A stretch of DNA of 64,000 nucleotides, from assembly GCF_003573695.1 (NCBI RefSeq), contig NC_039358.1, positions 238,952,741-239,016,740 of the forward strand. The letters are read 5' to 3'. The position numbers were made by a program, and so were the translations under genes. The notes beneath the pieces are model-generated. The model worked only from the letters and a program-made list of their open reading frames with translations. It was not told the origin of the DNA and did no database searches. Position 1 is the stretch's first letter, and the number at the start of each line of letters is the position of its first letter. Of the stretch, positions 11,210 through 22,379 are shown piece by piece. The DNA is from Papaver somniferum. Taxonomy: Eukaryota; Streptophyta; Magnoliopsida; Ranunculales; Papaveraceae.

Positions 11210-12638
11210 TCATACATCTCTTCTTTCGGGATCCCCCAACTCATAATCTCCATTTTCAACTATTCTTTTTATTATATATGGTCCGTCCCACTTCTTTTCT
11301 AACTTCCCATCTCCTCCTCTCTGATAAACCGGTATTTCTCGCAACACTAATTCTCCTGGTTGAAATTCTCTTATCTTAACCCGTTTATTGTATTCTCGAG
11401 CTAATCTTCTTTGATAATTTTCCATATGTTGCAAAGCGACCTCTCGAGCTTCTTCCAGATCATCAAGTTTTGTTAAAATTAAATCCGCACTTAGATTTTT
11501 CTCCCAAACTTCTTTCTTTGTAGTAGGGATAATGACTTTTGTTGGTAACACTGCTTCTACCCCATATTGTAAACAGAAAAGGTGACATTCCTGTCGCTTC
11601 CCTTCTTGTTATTCTATATCCCCACACTACATTATGTACTTGTTCGCACCAACCTTTATTATGTCCTTCCAACTTCTTCTTTATTGCGTCTGCGATTGTT
11701 TTGTTGGTCGCTTCTACTTGTCCATTACTCTGCGGATAGAGGGGGGTAGACTTTCCACTTTGGATTTTGAACGCATTGCGTAGCATATCTATATTCTCAC
11801 CCTAAAATTGTATTTCATTATCAGATACTAACTGTGAAGGGATGCCAAATCTGCATATGATATTTTCAAAAATAAACGTGAATATGTCTTTATCATGAAT
11901 ATGCTGAATTGCTTTCACTTCTGCCCACTTTGTGAAATAATGTGTTGCGATAATTAGATATATTCTTTGCCCTGTCCCTGGTATAAACGGACCAACAATG
12001 TCAATTCCCCATTTTCCAAATGGCCATGCGTTTGCTGACGTGTTTAGCATTGCTCCCAGTGCGTGTATTTTCTTCCCATGAAGTTGACACTCTTCGCATC
12101 GTCTTGATACTTGTTTTGCATCTTCGTGCATGTAAGGCCAATAATATCCTTTTATCTTCGCTCTGTATGCGAGTGATCTTCCTCCACTGTGATTTCCAGC
12201 ATCCCCATAATGTAATGCCTTTAAGATTTCCATTCCTTCTTTTCGCGTGAGATATCTAAGCGAAGGTCCGAGAAATGATCTTCTATACAGAATACCATTC
12301 CTTAATTCATAATTCGTCGCACGAGTTTTTAAATTGTGTGCTTCTAATCTTTTTATTGGTAGCTCTCCCTTGTCTAGATATAAATGAAGCTCAGTTCTCC
12401 AATCGTTGTCTTCGTTCATTTGTTCTCCTTCCTTGTCTTCTACTATCATCACATCTACTTCTGTTTCGTCTTCTTTCTTTATAGATGGTAAATAAAGCGT
12501 TTGTATCTTTATATCTCGTGCAATTGGATCTATTAACATGGAGGGTATAAAAGCCAATGCATCTGCGAGCCTATTATCTTTTTTGCCTATATGTCTCCAA
12601 CTTATGTTTGGAATTCGCTCTGCTAATTCCATGACCAA
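11210..12638 (-). pseudogene. gypsy integrase
   Basis: Integrase that would join the element's DNA to the chromosome. The zinc-binding region reads HYGDAGNHSGGRSLAYRAK and RRCEECQLHGKK. The catalytic core has the first acid in KWGIDIVGPF and the second in LVSDNEIQF, then EATNKTIADAIKKKLEG and GWCEQVHNVVWGYR. The C-terminal part has GELVLREIPVYQRGGDGKL and KKWDGPYIIKR. The reading frame is broken after SDNEIQF and again near 11,500, so three overlapping pieces are needed to cover it. The order and spacing are those of Ty3/gypsy. Confidence 0.86.
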
Positions 12639-12639
12639 T

Positions 12640-14306
12640 TTCTTGTATTTATGTAAAGATGGTTCATTTGTACAATATTTACCTTCTATCTGTCGAATAC
12701 TAATTGGGAATCACTAGTTACTCGCGCTTCCTGTACCTCCATTTCAATTGCTAACTTCAATGCATATACAACTGCCTCGTACTCGGTTTCATTGTTTGTA
12801 GATGCGACTCTAATTTGAATGAGTAATCCATTCGCGCTCCTTCTAGTGAAATAAATACAATACCAATACCATTTCCTTCTCCATTAGACGATCCATCTAC
12901 TAGTATCTCCCATCTGTTTGAATTTCGATCTGTCAATAAATCTTTAAGATTGCCATGTTCCTCATCCACGTCCATCATATCTTCTACATATATACTCATC
13001 TTCCTCCAATGAAAATTCGGTCAGGAACTCTGCAATGATTTATGACTTTGTTGAAGATAATACTTCAAAACCGATTTCAAAATTTCCCAATTGTGCATTC
13101 CATCTTTCAATTCTCCCTGATCTTTTTGAATTTTTTATCGCAGGTTCAATTGGTACCTTTGTTAATACCCTAATCTTATGAGCCTGAAAATAAATGCGAA
13201 GTTTAAATGACGCATACACGAGTGCGAGAATTAGTTTTTCTCTGCAGAATTGTACGTTTTTCTTATATAATATATTGGTTTTTCTACCCCTTGATACGAA
13301 CGTAGCAAGTCCGCGCTTAATGCATATGGTGTTGATTCCAAATATAACAACAATTCTTCTCCTGGATTTTCCTTTCGCATAACGGATAAATTTAAATTAA
13401 GTAATTTTTTATGCTTTGCAATGCCTTGTCACATTCCTCTGTCCACTCAAATTTTGCTCCTTTCTTTAATATGTTGAAGAAATGTTTACACTTGTCCGAA
13501 GAACGTGAAATAAATCTTCCCATCGAAGCTATTAATCCATTTAACTTTTGAACATCCTTCACCGTTGCTGGGAGTGGCATATCTCTTATCGCTTGTACCT
13601 TGTCTCGATCAACTTCTATTCCCTTTTTAGAGACTATATAACCCAAAAAATTTCCAGATGATACTCCGAAAACACATTTTTCTGGGTTCACCTTGATATT
13701 GAACTTTCGCATCTGCTCAAATATTTCTCTCAAATCATCAACATGATCTTCCGCCTCTTTGCTCTTTACTAACATGTCCTCGCCATAGACCTCTACTTTT
13801 TTATGCATCCATTTCTAAAACACCTTTTCTACCATTCGTTGATACGTCGCACCCGCATTCTTCAATCCAAACGACATTTTCATATACCAATATAATCCTC
13901 TGGGTGAGAAAAAAGCGGTATGTTCTTGATCTTCTTCAGCCAAAGGAATTTGATTATAACCTTTATACCCATCTAGCAATGAGATTCTACCATTTCCTGA
14001 TGTTGATTCTACCATTTGTGGAATATCTGGTAAAGGATAACTGTCTTTCGGACATGCTTTATTTAAACCACTGAAGTCTATACAAATTCTTATCCCCTTG
14101 CTTATCTTTGGCACCACCACCATGTTTTCTATCCATTTTGGATATTTTGTTGGTCTTATAATCCCTGCCTCTAACATTTTTTGTAACTCTGTTTCTATTT
14201 GAGGATGATATGTTGTTGCGATCTTCCTTATTCTTTGGTTAAATGGTTTTGCATTCTTTTTAATATCCAATTTATGGAATGCAACAGACGGATCTATTCC
14301 TGGCAT
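12640..14306 (-). pseudogene. gypsy reverse transcriptase and RNase H
   Basis: The reverse transcriptase reads ENMVVVPKISKGIRICIDFS, LNKACPKDSYPLPDI, LLDGYKGYNQIPL, then SFGLKNAGATYQRMV. A stop at 13,812-13,814 separates this from the next piece (VEVYGEDMLVKSKEAEDHVD, FLGYIVSKKGIEVD). Active plant gypsy enzymes have YVDD at this point. This copy has YGED, so one catalytic Asp is replaced by Glu, which should kill the enzyme. RNase H follows at 12,757-12,999 (WEILVDGSSNGEGNGIGIVF). Between 13,000 and 13,390 the frame is broken. Confidence 0.86.
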
Positions 14307-14615
14307 TTCTTCAATACTCTATGCGAAGATATCACTATATTCGCGCAAGATGTTTATTGTTTTTTCTTCTTCTTTATCCATCTTAGTTCTTATTTTTAGT
14401 ATTTTTGGTTCTTCTTATGTACCAACATTTACTTCCTTCGTTGGTTCTGCTGCAGTGAAATTCGCTCTTGGTTCTCCCATTGGTGTTGACTCCTTAATCT
14501 CTTGAATTGGTTCACCTTCCTTCTCTGGTATCTCGCTTGGTATTCCTTTCCCTTCCTTCGCTCTAATCATGTATATCCGAAATTCTTCTTCTTTCCTTAA
14601 CTCCTTTGCTTTTCT

Positions 14616-15329
14616 CTAGCGATCCTTTCGCTTGTTTGCACGTCCTTCATAACTTTTTACATCTACCTGATGGAAGATCTTCGCACTTGTAACATCTCCT
14701 CTAATTTCACCTATTCCACTTGGAATTGGGAATCTAATGCATTGATGTAGTGTGGACGCTACGGCTTTTATCGCGTGCACCCATGGTCTCCCCAATAACA
14801 TGTTGTATGGTGATTCGATATCAAACACACATAATGTTGTCTTCACTTCTACATCTCCCAGCAGTATTCTCATTGTAATCTCACCTTTTGGTTTTGTGAC
14901 TGTTTTATTAAATCCATGTATATTGTAAGCTGGACATATCATGTCCGCATCTCTATATCCCATGGCTCTGAATGCACGATAAAATAGGATATCAACAGCA
15001 CTTCCGGTATCCACCAACGTTCTATTAATCGCCCATTCTTCTGAGTTTTCCGTCCCTTTACCAGTTTTGCTTCGCTCAGCCGTTATTGTAATCACCAATG
15101 GATCTGTTCGCTTTATATTTTCTTCCGCAATTTCATCTGCTGCAAACGTTATCTTCGTCTTTTCCCATTCCTTTAGAGGAGATTCTTTTTCCACCGTCGT
15201 CACATTCTTTCCCTTATAATCTCGTTTATGTATTCTTCCTGTGATTTCTGCTTGAAAATCTGCATCAGAAAGTGGTGTTTTAGTTATAAAATTACACTGT
15301 ATGCCTCTACCTCTTCCTTGTATCTTCAT
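14616..15329 (-). pseudogene. gypsy aspartic protease with a remnant of the gag C-terminus
   Basis: The open frame begins near the primer site and reads RGRGIQCNFITKTPLSDADF and then a protease with the active-site motif LVDTGSAVDILFY. It continues YNMLLGRPWVHAIKAVAS. The normal gag (capsid and nucleocapsid) that should precede it is absent. The join between leader and protease suggests an internal deletion in this copy or its parent. The 14,307-14,615 gap before reverse transcriptase has frameshifts but no other domain. Confidence 0.8.
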
Positions 15330-15463
15330 GATTTTTATTTTTCCTACATATCCTATAGATTATTCGCATCTTTATCTTCTCCAGAATCTCCAGATCCAAT
15401 TTTTCGAGATTCCACAAACTCGTTGACAGGATTTATCACTCCAAGCTGTTTCTAGCGCCAAAA

Positions 15464-15708
15464 TGTAGTTGAAGGAAATCCTACAACCACATCCATTCAA
15501 GATTAAGTAACTCTCTCTAAGAAATCATGGTGAAAATCATTTGTTTATTCCTCAAGATCTTAAGATTGAATACAAAATGTTACAAAGACTGTACTTGCTC
15601 TCCAAATAAAATTTCTCTCTCCTAATTTGTTGTATAACACTCACCCTAAAGAGATCTCTCAATACACAGTTTCCTTCCCTTTATATAGGGTAATACATAA
15701 TGGATGAC
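15464..15708 (-). repeat. Truncated 5' LTR of the gypsy element
   Basis: The LTR begins TGTAGTTGAAGGAAATCC next to the primer site. It matches the left LTR until GGATGACA (15,708), where sequence of the second CTD phosphatase-like gene takes over. About 229 bases of the LTR are missing. Confidence 0.85.
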
Positions 15709-16166
15709 AATCTACCCATATTTCGTGCATATTCCCTGTTACCCAACGTGTACAGGAATAGTTCAAACCTATCACCGACTTGTTTAAGAAAATCTTTCGT
15801 GTGAGGCCTCAATTTTGTGTATATCCCCTTATAATTATACAGATTATCTCCACTGCTACCAAGACCTTTGATATCTTTCTCGGACGAAACCACAATCGCT
15901 TTCTTGTTTAGATAATCTTGATCATCCTTTGATACGTCACAAATTCTTACGGAATGGAGTAAGGTATGATCCAAGTCAAGAACCAAACAGAGCTTGTTTT
16001 TCTCAAAAAAACATCTCTTGTACGTATTACCAAAAATCTCACTAAAGCGAATCCACCGTCTGTCCTTTCTTCTCTTTAGTAATATTCTCTCTGCTTCTTT
16101 GAGTAGATCTTCATATGAAAGATCTTTGAGTTGATCTTCATAAGATAGATCTGAAGTAGTTGTCAT
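15709..16166 (-). pseudogene. Second FCP1/CPL-like CTD phosphatase, 3' half lost
   Basis: Paralogue of the gene at 5,362-6,228. It reads MTTTSDLSYEDQLKDLSYED, TYKRCFFEKNKLCLVLDLDH (DLDHT catalytic motif), VRICDVSKDDQDYLNKKAIV, KLRPHTKDFLKQVGDRFELF and LYTLGNREYARNMGR. It then runs into LTR sequence. Everything after the motif II region, including the second acid pair (IIIDD in copy 1), is gone, so it cannot be a working phosphatase. The N-terminus has a short internal repeat (LSYEDQLKD/LSYEDLLKE). The break is best explained by a deletion that took the gene's 3' half and the neighbouring end of the gypsy LTR. Confidence 0.85.
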
Positions 16167-16804
16167 CTTCCTATGTATGGTCTATAATACCTGATGATAT
16201 TCTTGTTTAGCCTTCTCTTTTTCATGTAGTATAATATCTTCTCTGGAAGATCCTTGGATCTCTTTCTGATACAAGTATTTCTTTACGATGATACATCGAT
16301 GATCTTATGATAGAAAGAGATGGTCGGTGAATGCATGATCACACTCCTACACGGAAAATGAATCGCTATTTTTAGAATTCCTAATTTGTTCCCCATTCTG
16401 TATTTTGGTACAAAACCCTTCTTGAAAGGGGTGGACCCAAGAACGGGCACCACTGTAAGTGTGCAGCAGCTACAAGTGGAACGGTGGGCCTTAGAGAAAA
16501 GAAAGAAGAAAAAAAAAGTTTAGTGGGGCTTTAGGAAAACTAAAATTTCAGTTTTTTATGTTTAGGTTTCATGGTTTATATTCTTTGTGTTATTTTTGTT
16601 CGAACACTCGTCAATGTTATATCACTCAATAATTTTATCACCGTATCAAAGTGATCGCTGTCGTATTTTTTTTTAATATATGTAGCACAAGAAAACCCGT
16701 GTTTGATTGGAATTGAGATTCCCAAGACGAACTTGAATTACTATATAAATGATTTTTCATGATTACATATCAACTTCGCTCATCTCCGATACATTCTAAC
16801 ATAC
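16167..16804. other. Intergenic: promoter of the truncated phosphatase gene and 3' flank of the sugar transporter gene
   Basis: The first part (to about 16,510) is the duplicated promoter region that matches 6,260-6,530. The rest is AT-rich, with no gene or repeat recognised. Confidence 0.5.
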
Positions 16805-18660
16805 TTATTTACACTCCAATTCTTCCCCAACAATTCTCTTCCAAAACCAATGCTCCCTCCAAATCCTGTCCATCTTTTCGATAGGTACATTCTTAGTTTC
16901 TGGCAAGAGAAAATATACAAACGCTGTCATTACAAATACCCAACCACCAAAAAAGAAGAAGATCCCAGCTTTGAAATGACAAAGCATTGACAAAAATGTT
17001 TGAGCAATTATGAAAGTGAATATGAAATTCACTGCCACAGTTATACTTTGCCCGATCGACCGAATTTCTAATGGAAAAATTTCGCTTGGAACCAACCAAC
17101 CTAATGGACCCCAAGAGAATGCGAAGCCACAGACATAAACGCAAATGAAAACTAGTACTAAGTAAGCATATCCTTTAGTCAGTAATTCAGTATGATCACC
17201 AAGTTTATATGCCATTATGCCTCCAACCATAAGTTGTGATATGAACATTTGAATGCCTCCAAAGATGAATAGTACTCGTCGTCCCAATCTATCGACTATA
17301 AACATTGATACAAAGGTCGAACATGTCCCAACGAGACCTGTCAATACAGCTGACATGAGTGATGCGCTTTCACCTAAGCCAATTGTTCTAAACAGTAATG
17401 GCGCATAAAACGCAATCACATTGATTCCTGTTACCTGCATTAGAAGATTTAATCAAATAATATGTAAACTAAAGATTTGTATATTTAGTTGTGTGCGTGA
17501 AAAGTTCTTGTGTCTAATTTTAATTACCTGCTGGAAGAATGGCAAGGTAATTGCCATTACGAGTTGAGGCCGGAATTTTTTCTGCAAGATCTGCTGGAAT
17601 GGAAGATGATTTGGTTCCTTTGATGTAGAACTGGCATTTATCAAATCATCAAGCTCCGCTTGGACATCAATAGTCCCTCTTACTTTCTGCAGTGTCAATT
17701 TTGCTTTTTTGTCACTCCCACGGTGAATCAAACTGTTTGGTGTTTCCGGCAGGAAGAAGGATCCTAGAGTTAAAATTGAAGCTGGAATTGCCGCCATGGC
17801 AAGTGAAATTCTCCATCCTAAACCACCTTTAATTTTCTCTGTCCCGAAGTTGATGAGATTAGCAGATAAAACACCCAGACTAATGCTTAACTGAAAACCA
17901 TTGCTAATTGCTCCTCTGTATTTAGCCGGCGCCATTTCTGATAGATACAATGGGACTGCCTGTACAATGTAGAAAAAGCTTGGATTTGGTACAAAAAAAT
18001 TGCCGTGAAACTTTGAGGACACATGAGATGGATTTTTAGTTACCTGATTCGCAAATCCAACACCCACACCAAGAGAGACGCGGCCAAGTATAAGCATATA
18101 AATGTTTGCAGCAGCACCACCAAGGGCTGTGCCAATAAGAAAAGCAGCGCCACCAATGAGTATTGAAGGCTTCCGGCCATAGGCTCGTGTAATTGATGAC
18201 GCAAAGAAAGACGCCACGAGACCAGCAATGTAAAGAGATGATGTGAATGAAGTCAAGAGTTGACTATCAAATTTGCAGTAATTGCTGATGTTTGTATCTT
18301 CTTTCATTCTTCTATACACCTTTGGGAAGAATTTCCTTAGAAATGGCTCCATTGATGTCACTCCACCTAAACAATTTTCGTTTCAATTTTAATCAGCACC
18401 GTGAGATTTTGCTGTTTTTCACACTTACAACACGCGAATTTTCAATAAACATGGTAATACTCTATTAAAGAATGAAGTAACAAAAACAAATTGATAAATT
18501 GATCTCTATATACATACAAACCTGAAATTCCAATATCATAACCGAAGAGAACTCCACCCATGGAAGCCATAATACATGACAGTATCACAAATTTTGTGAC
18601 TCTCCCATTATATTGCTTGTTTGTGTCACTACTCATCTCTGTATTGAATCCCCCTGCCAT
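16805..18660 (-). CDS. Sugar transport protein (STP-type hexose/H+ symporter), 4 exons
   Basis: Plasma-membrane proton-coupled monosaccharide importer of the major facilitator superfamily. Exons on the minus strand are 18,660-18,522, 18,366-18,044, 17,959-17,528 and 17,434-16,805, all with GT-AG introns, giving 507 residues (family about 500-520). The exon 3 start could be off by one base. It begins [15 protein letters not shown] and has [13 protein letters not shown] in the first membrane segment and RAYGRKPS (about 107-114) in the loop after TM2. It also has [12 protein letters not shown] (the PESPR-like motif after TM6), [19 protein letters not shown] at TM7, [19 protein letters not shown] and [12 protein letters not shown] near the end. 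The frame is open and the gene looks functional. A TATA-like TTTAATATAG (plus-strand letters) lies at 18,708-18,717. The 5' end of a duplicate lies at 30.7 kb. Confidence 0.9.
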
Positions 18661-19193
18661 GACTACTGCTCACTTTTGATGTTGAGCTTAGAGTGAAGGA
18701 GATGAGATTTAATATAGAAGATAAATATTGATTGGAGGTTGTAGGAGTCTTCTTTGACTGTAATTAAAACTAAAATAAGTCATGAATGTGACAAAGGAAG
18801 AAACTATGGAGGAAAATCTTCCAAGTTGATTTTGGTTTCTTATGAGTGCTTTTACTACTAGTCTAACAAATATTAGGGAGATAAGTATATATGACGATGA
18901 AGTCTGTTTCAAATATGGACCTAACTTGATGTGGACTATGAACAACCACGTGTTTTCATAGACTACTCAATTAATTGTACTGTGGTGGCTGCTATAAGGA
19001 GAGCAAATTTTGATATTCATCGGACCAGATTTTTCAATCATCATTGACCAAAGTCAAAAAAGAAAACATATATGGTATATAGTTTTGCATCTCTATTTAT
19101 TTTATTTTCTCTATATCTTTTTTTAATATATAACCTCTATTGATAATCTCAAATAATCTCAAATAACTGTTCATAGAGATCAAGTACATTAAG
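18661..19193 (-). promoter_or_regulatory. Upstream region of the sugar transporter gene
   Basis: Non-coding. The first 120 bases (ATG flank, a purine-rich leader and the TTTAATATAG box) recur at 30,720-30,800. A stretch near 19,020 (CCAGATTTTTCAATCATCA) recurs at 30,838-30,860, so the promoter was part of a duplicated module. Confidence 0.55.
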
Positions 19194-19368
19194 CAGGGGT
19201 GGAACTACATTAGGACTAGCTTAATAAGCCAGTCCCAACAAGACAAAAACCCATTTTTTTCATAGCATTTTTTGAGTTGGGCCATAGTGTGTGTATGAGT
19301 TTTACGCTCAAGTCAGGCCTAAGAAAAACCCAAGCCCACCACGTATCAAATGTGTAGTTCTGCCAGTG
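19194..19368. mobile_element. hAT-type MITE
   Basis: A 175-bp element starts CAGGGGTGGAACTACA and ends with the reverse complement of CACTGGCAGAACTACA (12 of 16 terminal bases match). It is flanked by ACATTAAG (19,186-19,193) and ACATTAAA (19,369-19,376), an 8-bp target duplication with one mismatch. Size, CA-starting terminal repeat and 8-bp duplication fit hAT. It has no coding capacity. Confidence 0.75.
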
Positions 19369-19454
19369 ACATTAAAGATTCAAGAAATAAAAAGTAATAA
19401 AAAAAACATAGTTAAAGTAATACATATATATTGAAATAATTCAAGTAAAGATTA

Positions 19455-20665
19455 AGACTCATGAACAAGGCATTGCGTGCTAAGTGGATTTGGAGATATG
19501 GGAAACAAGAAGAAGCGTATGGAGAAAAGTTGTTCATCATAAGTTTGGCGGTAACACTAAGGCTTTTTTTCCTAACAGTTCTAGTAAGTCTGTTGGTAAA
19601 AGTCTTTGGGCTGGTATTCTGAAAAGCCGTAATATTGTTGCAGAGAACTCTACCATTCAGGTGAATAGTGGGGACAGGTGCTTATTCTGGAAGGATGTGT
19701 GGCTGAATGGACAATCAATTATGCATATGTTTCCTAATTTGTTTAAAATAAGTAGATTGCATAATGCTACAATTCAAGAAATGCTGGAGGTCAATACAGG
19801 AAACAATTGGAATTTTGCTTTTTGCATGGCTTTAAGACAAGAAGAAATTGAAGACATTGCTTTTGCTTAACATGCTTTCAACTTTCAACAGTGGGGTTGG
19901 TGAGGATCGCATAGTATGGCAGAATGGAACCAACAAAAATTCAGTGTCAGACTGCTACAAGAACCTTGAGGAGGATGGGCTGCTAATTTTTCCACACAAA
20001 TGTGTCTGGAACCCAAAGGTACCACAAAAGGTAGTCTTTTTCATTTGGACTCTATGTTATAATGCGGCTCCCACTATGGATAATATAAGAAACTCTATAT
20101 TGGTCAATGGTTGTTTGTTATGTAAGAGAGCTGCAGAGTCAAATCAACATATCTTCTTACATTGTGACACTACAAGAGAAATTTGGAATTATTTCTTATC
20201 TTTTTACAATCTGAATTGGGTGTTTCAAGACTCTGTAAGAAGCACAATTTGGGAGTGGAAGCGAAAAAAGAAGACTAGCAGCAATATAAGAAGAAATATT
20301 TGGGATATTATACCATTTTCAATTTGGCGGGCAGTGTGGTTAGAGAGGAATGACAGAGTTTTTAATGGCAAGAGCAACTCTATAAAACGAATCAAAGACA
20401 ATGTTAAGACCCTGATGTGTAATTGGTGTGTAGGAACCAATATTTTTAGAGATTTCTCTTTGGACACAGTTTTGAACAATTGGGGAGCAATTATGTGTTA
20501 GTTATGCTTCTGTAGTAGTTGTTTTGTTAGGGCACTACTGTTTTTGGTTTTTTTTTTTCCTTTTCTTTTTTTTGTACAACTTCTGCTTCAGTTCTGTTAC
20601 TGTCTTGGCGATAGACTGATTTTTAATAAATCTTTCCCTTTTTGAGTCAAAAAAAAAAATCAAGA
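19455..20665 (+). mobile_element. LINE (L1-type) 3' fragment with poly(A)
   Basis: A 5'-truncated non-LTR retrotransposon. It begins in the C-terminal part of ORF2 (ALRAKWIWRYGK), continues SLWAGILKSRNIV and CLFWKDVWLNGQS, and reaches the zinc-binding RVT domain (KCVWNPKVPQKVVFFIWTLC, CLLCKRAAESNQHIFLHC, REIWNYF). It ends in NNWGAIMC and a stop. The 3' UTR ends in an A-run at about 20,648-20,660. Frameshifts near 19,510 and 19,868 break the frame. It carries no reverse transcriptase or endonuclease. Confidence 0.85.
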
Positions 20666-21109
20666 AAAAGAGAAAGAAAGTCAAGACTAAAAGACCTACC
20701 TTAAAACAGACCCGATTAAATTGGGGAAGGGATGGTCTTCAAGGGATAATATGACCATTTGATAGATTTTCTTCTTGATTAAGAATTGCTTTACTGAAAT
20801 TGGACTATAATTTCACATCACTTGTGATGTAGAAAAGATATAACAACTATTTTGGAAGCACTATTTCAGAACAACTTTTAAAAATTAAAAAATTAATTTA
20901 TTTTTGTTTCCAATAATTTTTGGGATTGATTTCTTATTCTGGTATCACATAAATTTACCTCTCTCTTGAATTTGATTATATTGGCGCGTTGAGATGATAA
21001 ACTAAAATAATAATGGTTTTTAATAAACTTGATTCTAATATAGGTCTATCCTGAGAATGAAATTGCAGGAAAATCAATTTTCGTTTAGACAACTTAGAAT
21101 TAACAGAAA
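20666..21109. other. Intergenic part of the transporter-PR10 module
   Basis: Non-coding. The part from about 20,850 on resembles 30,900-31,186 (shared CTTGATT...GAAATTGCAGGAAAATC), which supports duplication of the module. No other feature was seen. Confidence 0.5.
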
Positions 21110-21183
21110 AACAGATGGAGGAATGTTTGAAAGGGCACATGCCCAAATATAGCATACTCCCACTTTATTACATGATGAAAACA
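21110..21183 (-). other. Distal 3' untranslated segment of PR10 copy 1, cut off by insertions
   Basis: The stretch GGGCACATGCCCAAATATAGCATACTCCC...TTATTACATG corresponds to the sequence just downstream of PR10 copies 2 (35,500-35,550) and 3 (38,700-38,750). Here it is separated from its coding exon by 2.1 kb of inserted elements. Confidence 0.65.
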
Positions 21184-22347
21184 AACCCTTTTTTGGGGAC
21201 TACTCAAAAATGGTGGAGGACTACTCTTCATTTTTGGGTGGATATTAAAAGTAATAATGAGTCACCCCTTATCTAAAAAAATTTTAATACCAAATTTGCC
21301 CTTGTTAATTAAATTAGTTAGTGTTACGATTAATTAGTCTTAGTATAATGATTAATTAATGAGGCTAGATTAATTAATTGGGTGTTTTTAAAAGATTAAT
21401 TCTTGAGGAGAAGGGCGTTTTTTTTCTTTTGTAAGATGGTTGATTTCGAAATGAGGGCTTTGGGTACTTAGGTATACTTCAAGCTAAGTTAATATTGCTT
21501 GAATTGGTAAAATCTTTCGAAAAATGAAAAAATAATAAACTGATTTCGACCATGGGAATAGAGTTCGGTTAGGACATCTGAAGAACAGGTAGACGAACTC
21601 ATCTGCAAGTGTAGGTTCGGCTAATGGTTCTGAAAACACAGGTAGCCGAACTCAGCTTTAATGGAGTTTTTGCTTTCAGAAAAAAGTTCAGATAGGAAAA
21701 AAAATTGCGACGTAACCGAACCACATGTTCGGCTGGGAAAAAAAATAATCGACGAAAAACCGAACTCAATATATAGGTTTTCAGAGAAAAGTTCGGTTAG
21801 GAGAAAAAAATTGCTACGTAACCGAACTAAAAGTTCGGCTAGGAGAAAAAGGAAAAAAAACGTTGCGACGTAACCGAACTAAAAGTTCGGCTGGGAAATT
21901 TTTTTTGCGAGGTAACTGAACTTTTTTCTTAAAGAAAAATCTCCATTAAAGTTGAGTTCGGCTAGTTCGACAAAGTTTTTCAGATAATTCCTAGCCGAAC
22001 TTCTCTCTGCAACTTCCATTTTCAACTCATTTTGATGATTACTTCTTATTTTTCAACCAAAAACGAACGACAATTAATGGGTTTGTTATAATTTTGATTT
22101 TGTTTTGTTAATGATTTAAATTAAGTTATATATAGAAGTGGCTGTGGTGGTGGTTCGAGATGGTCAGTGGTGGTGGTGGTAGGGGGTAGTGAGCGGCGGT
22201 GGTGATGGGAGGAGGTGGTTAAATATATATAGGTTAATAGTATGTTAGTCATTTCCAAACTTTAGGACACCCCTTATAATTATAGGGTAGGTATTTTATC
22301 ACTTAGTAGTCCCCCGCCATTTTTGAGTAGTGCCCAAAAAATCATTC
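21184..22347 (+). mobile_element. Mutator-like element with internal GTTCGG/CCGAAC palindromes
   Basis: A non-coding element with long terminal inverted repeats. The left end reads TTTTTTGGGGACTACTC, then AAAAATGGTGGAGGACTAC. The right end is the reverse complement of TTTTTTGGGCACTACTC, then AAAAATGGCGGGGGACTAC. The flanks carry ATGAAAACA at 21,175-21,183 and 22,348-22,356, a perfect 9-bp direct repeat as Mutator makes. The outermost five or six bases of the two ends do not match each other. From 21,560 to 21,995 the interior holds more than a dozen short GTTCGGCT/AGCCGAAC or GTTCGGTTA/TAACCGAAC units in both directions. No transposase was seen. Confidence 0.68.
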
Positions 22348-22379
22348 ATGAAAACACCAAAAGAAGCCCAATAAAAGTG

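Larger units (their letters stand above)
6641..15708 (-). mobile_element. Ty3/gypsy (Tat-like) LTR retrotransposon, gag deleted, right LTR truncated
   Basis: The element runs on the minus strand. In reading order it has a truncated 5' LTR (15,464-15,708), a primer site beginning TTTGGCGCTAGAAACAGC, protease, reverse transcriptase, RNase H and integrase. Then comes an antisense spliced ORF on the plus strand, a purine tract (GAGAAGAGGAAAAA on the minus strand, about 7,115-7,128) and the 3' LTR (6,641-7,114). Only about 130 bases separate the primer site from the protease ORF, so gag is missing. The order PR-RT-RH-IN, the primer site and the extra antisense ORF are typical of the Tat group. Several frameshifts and stops make it inactive. 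No target-site duplication can be read because the right end is lost. Confidence 0.88.

Noticed and set aside
16893..17144. Open frame overlapping the sugar transporter
   Set aside because: It is a shadow frame of transporter exon 4, which has the family motifs.
21661..21873. 70-residue repetitive open frame
   Set aside because: Made entirely of the GTTCGG/CCGAAC palindrome array.
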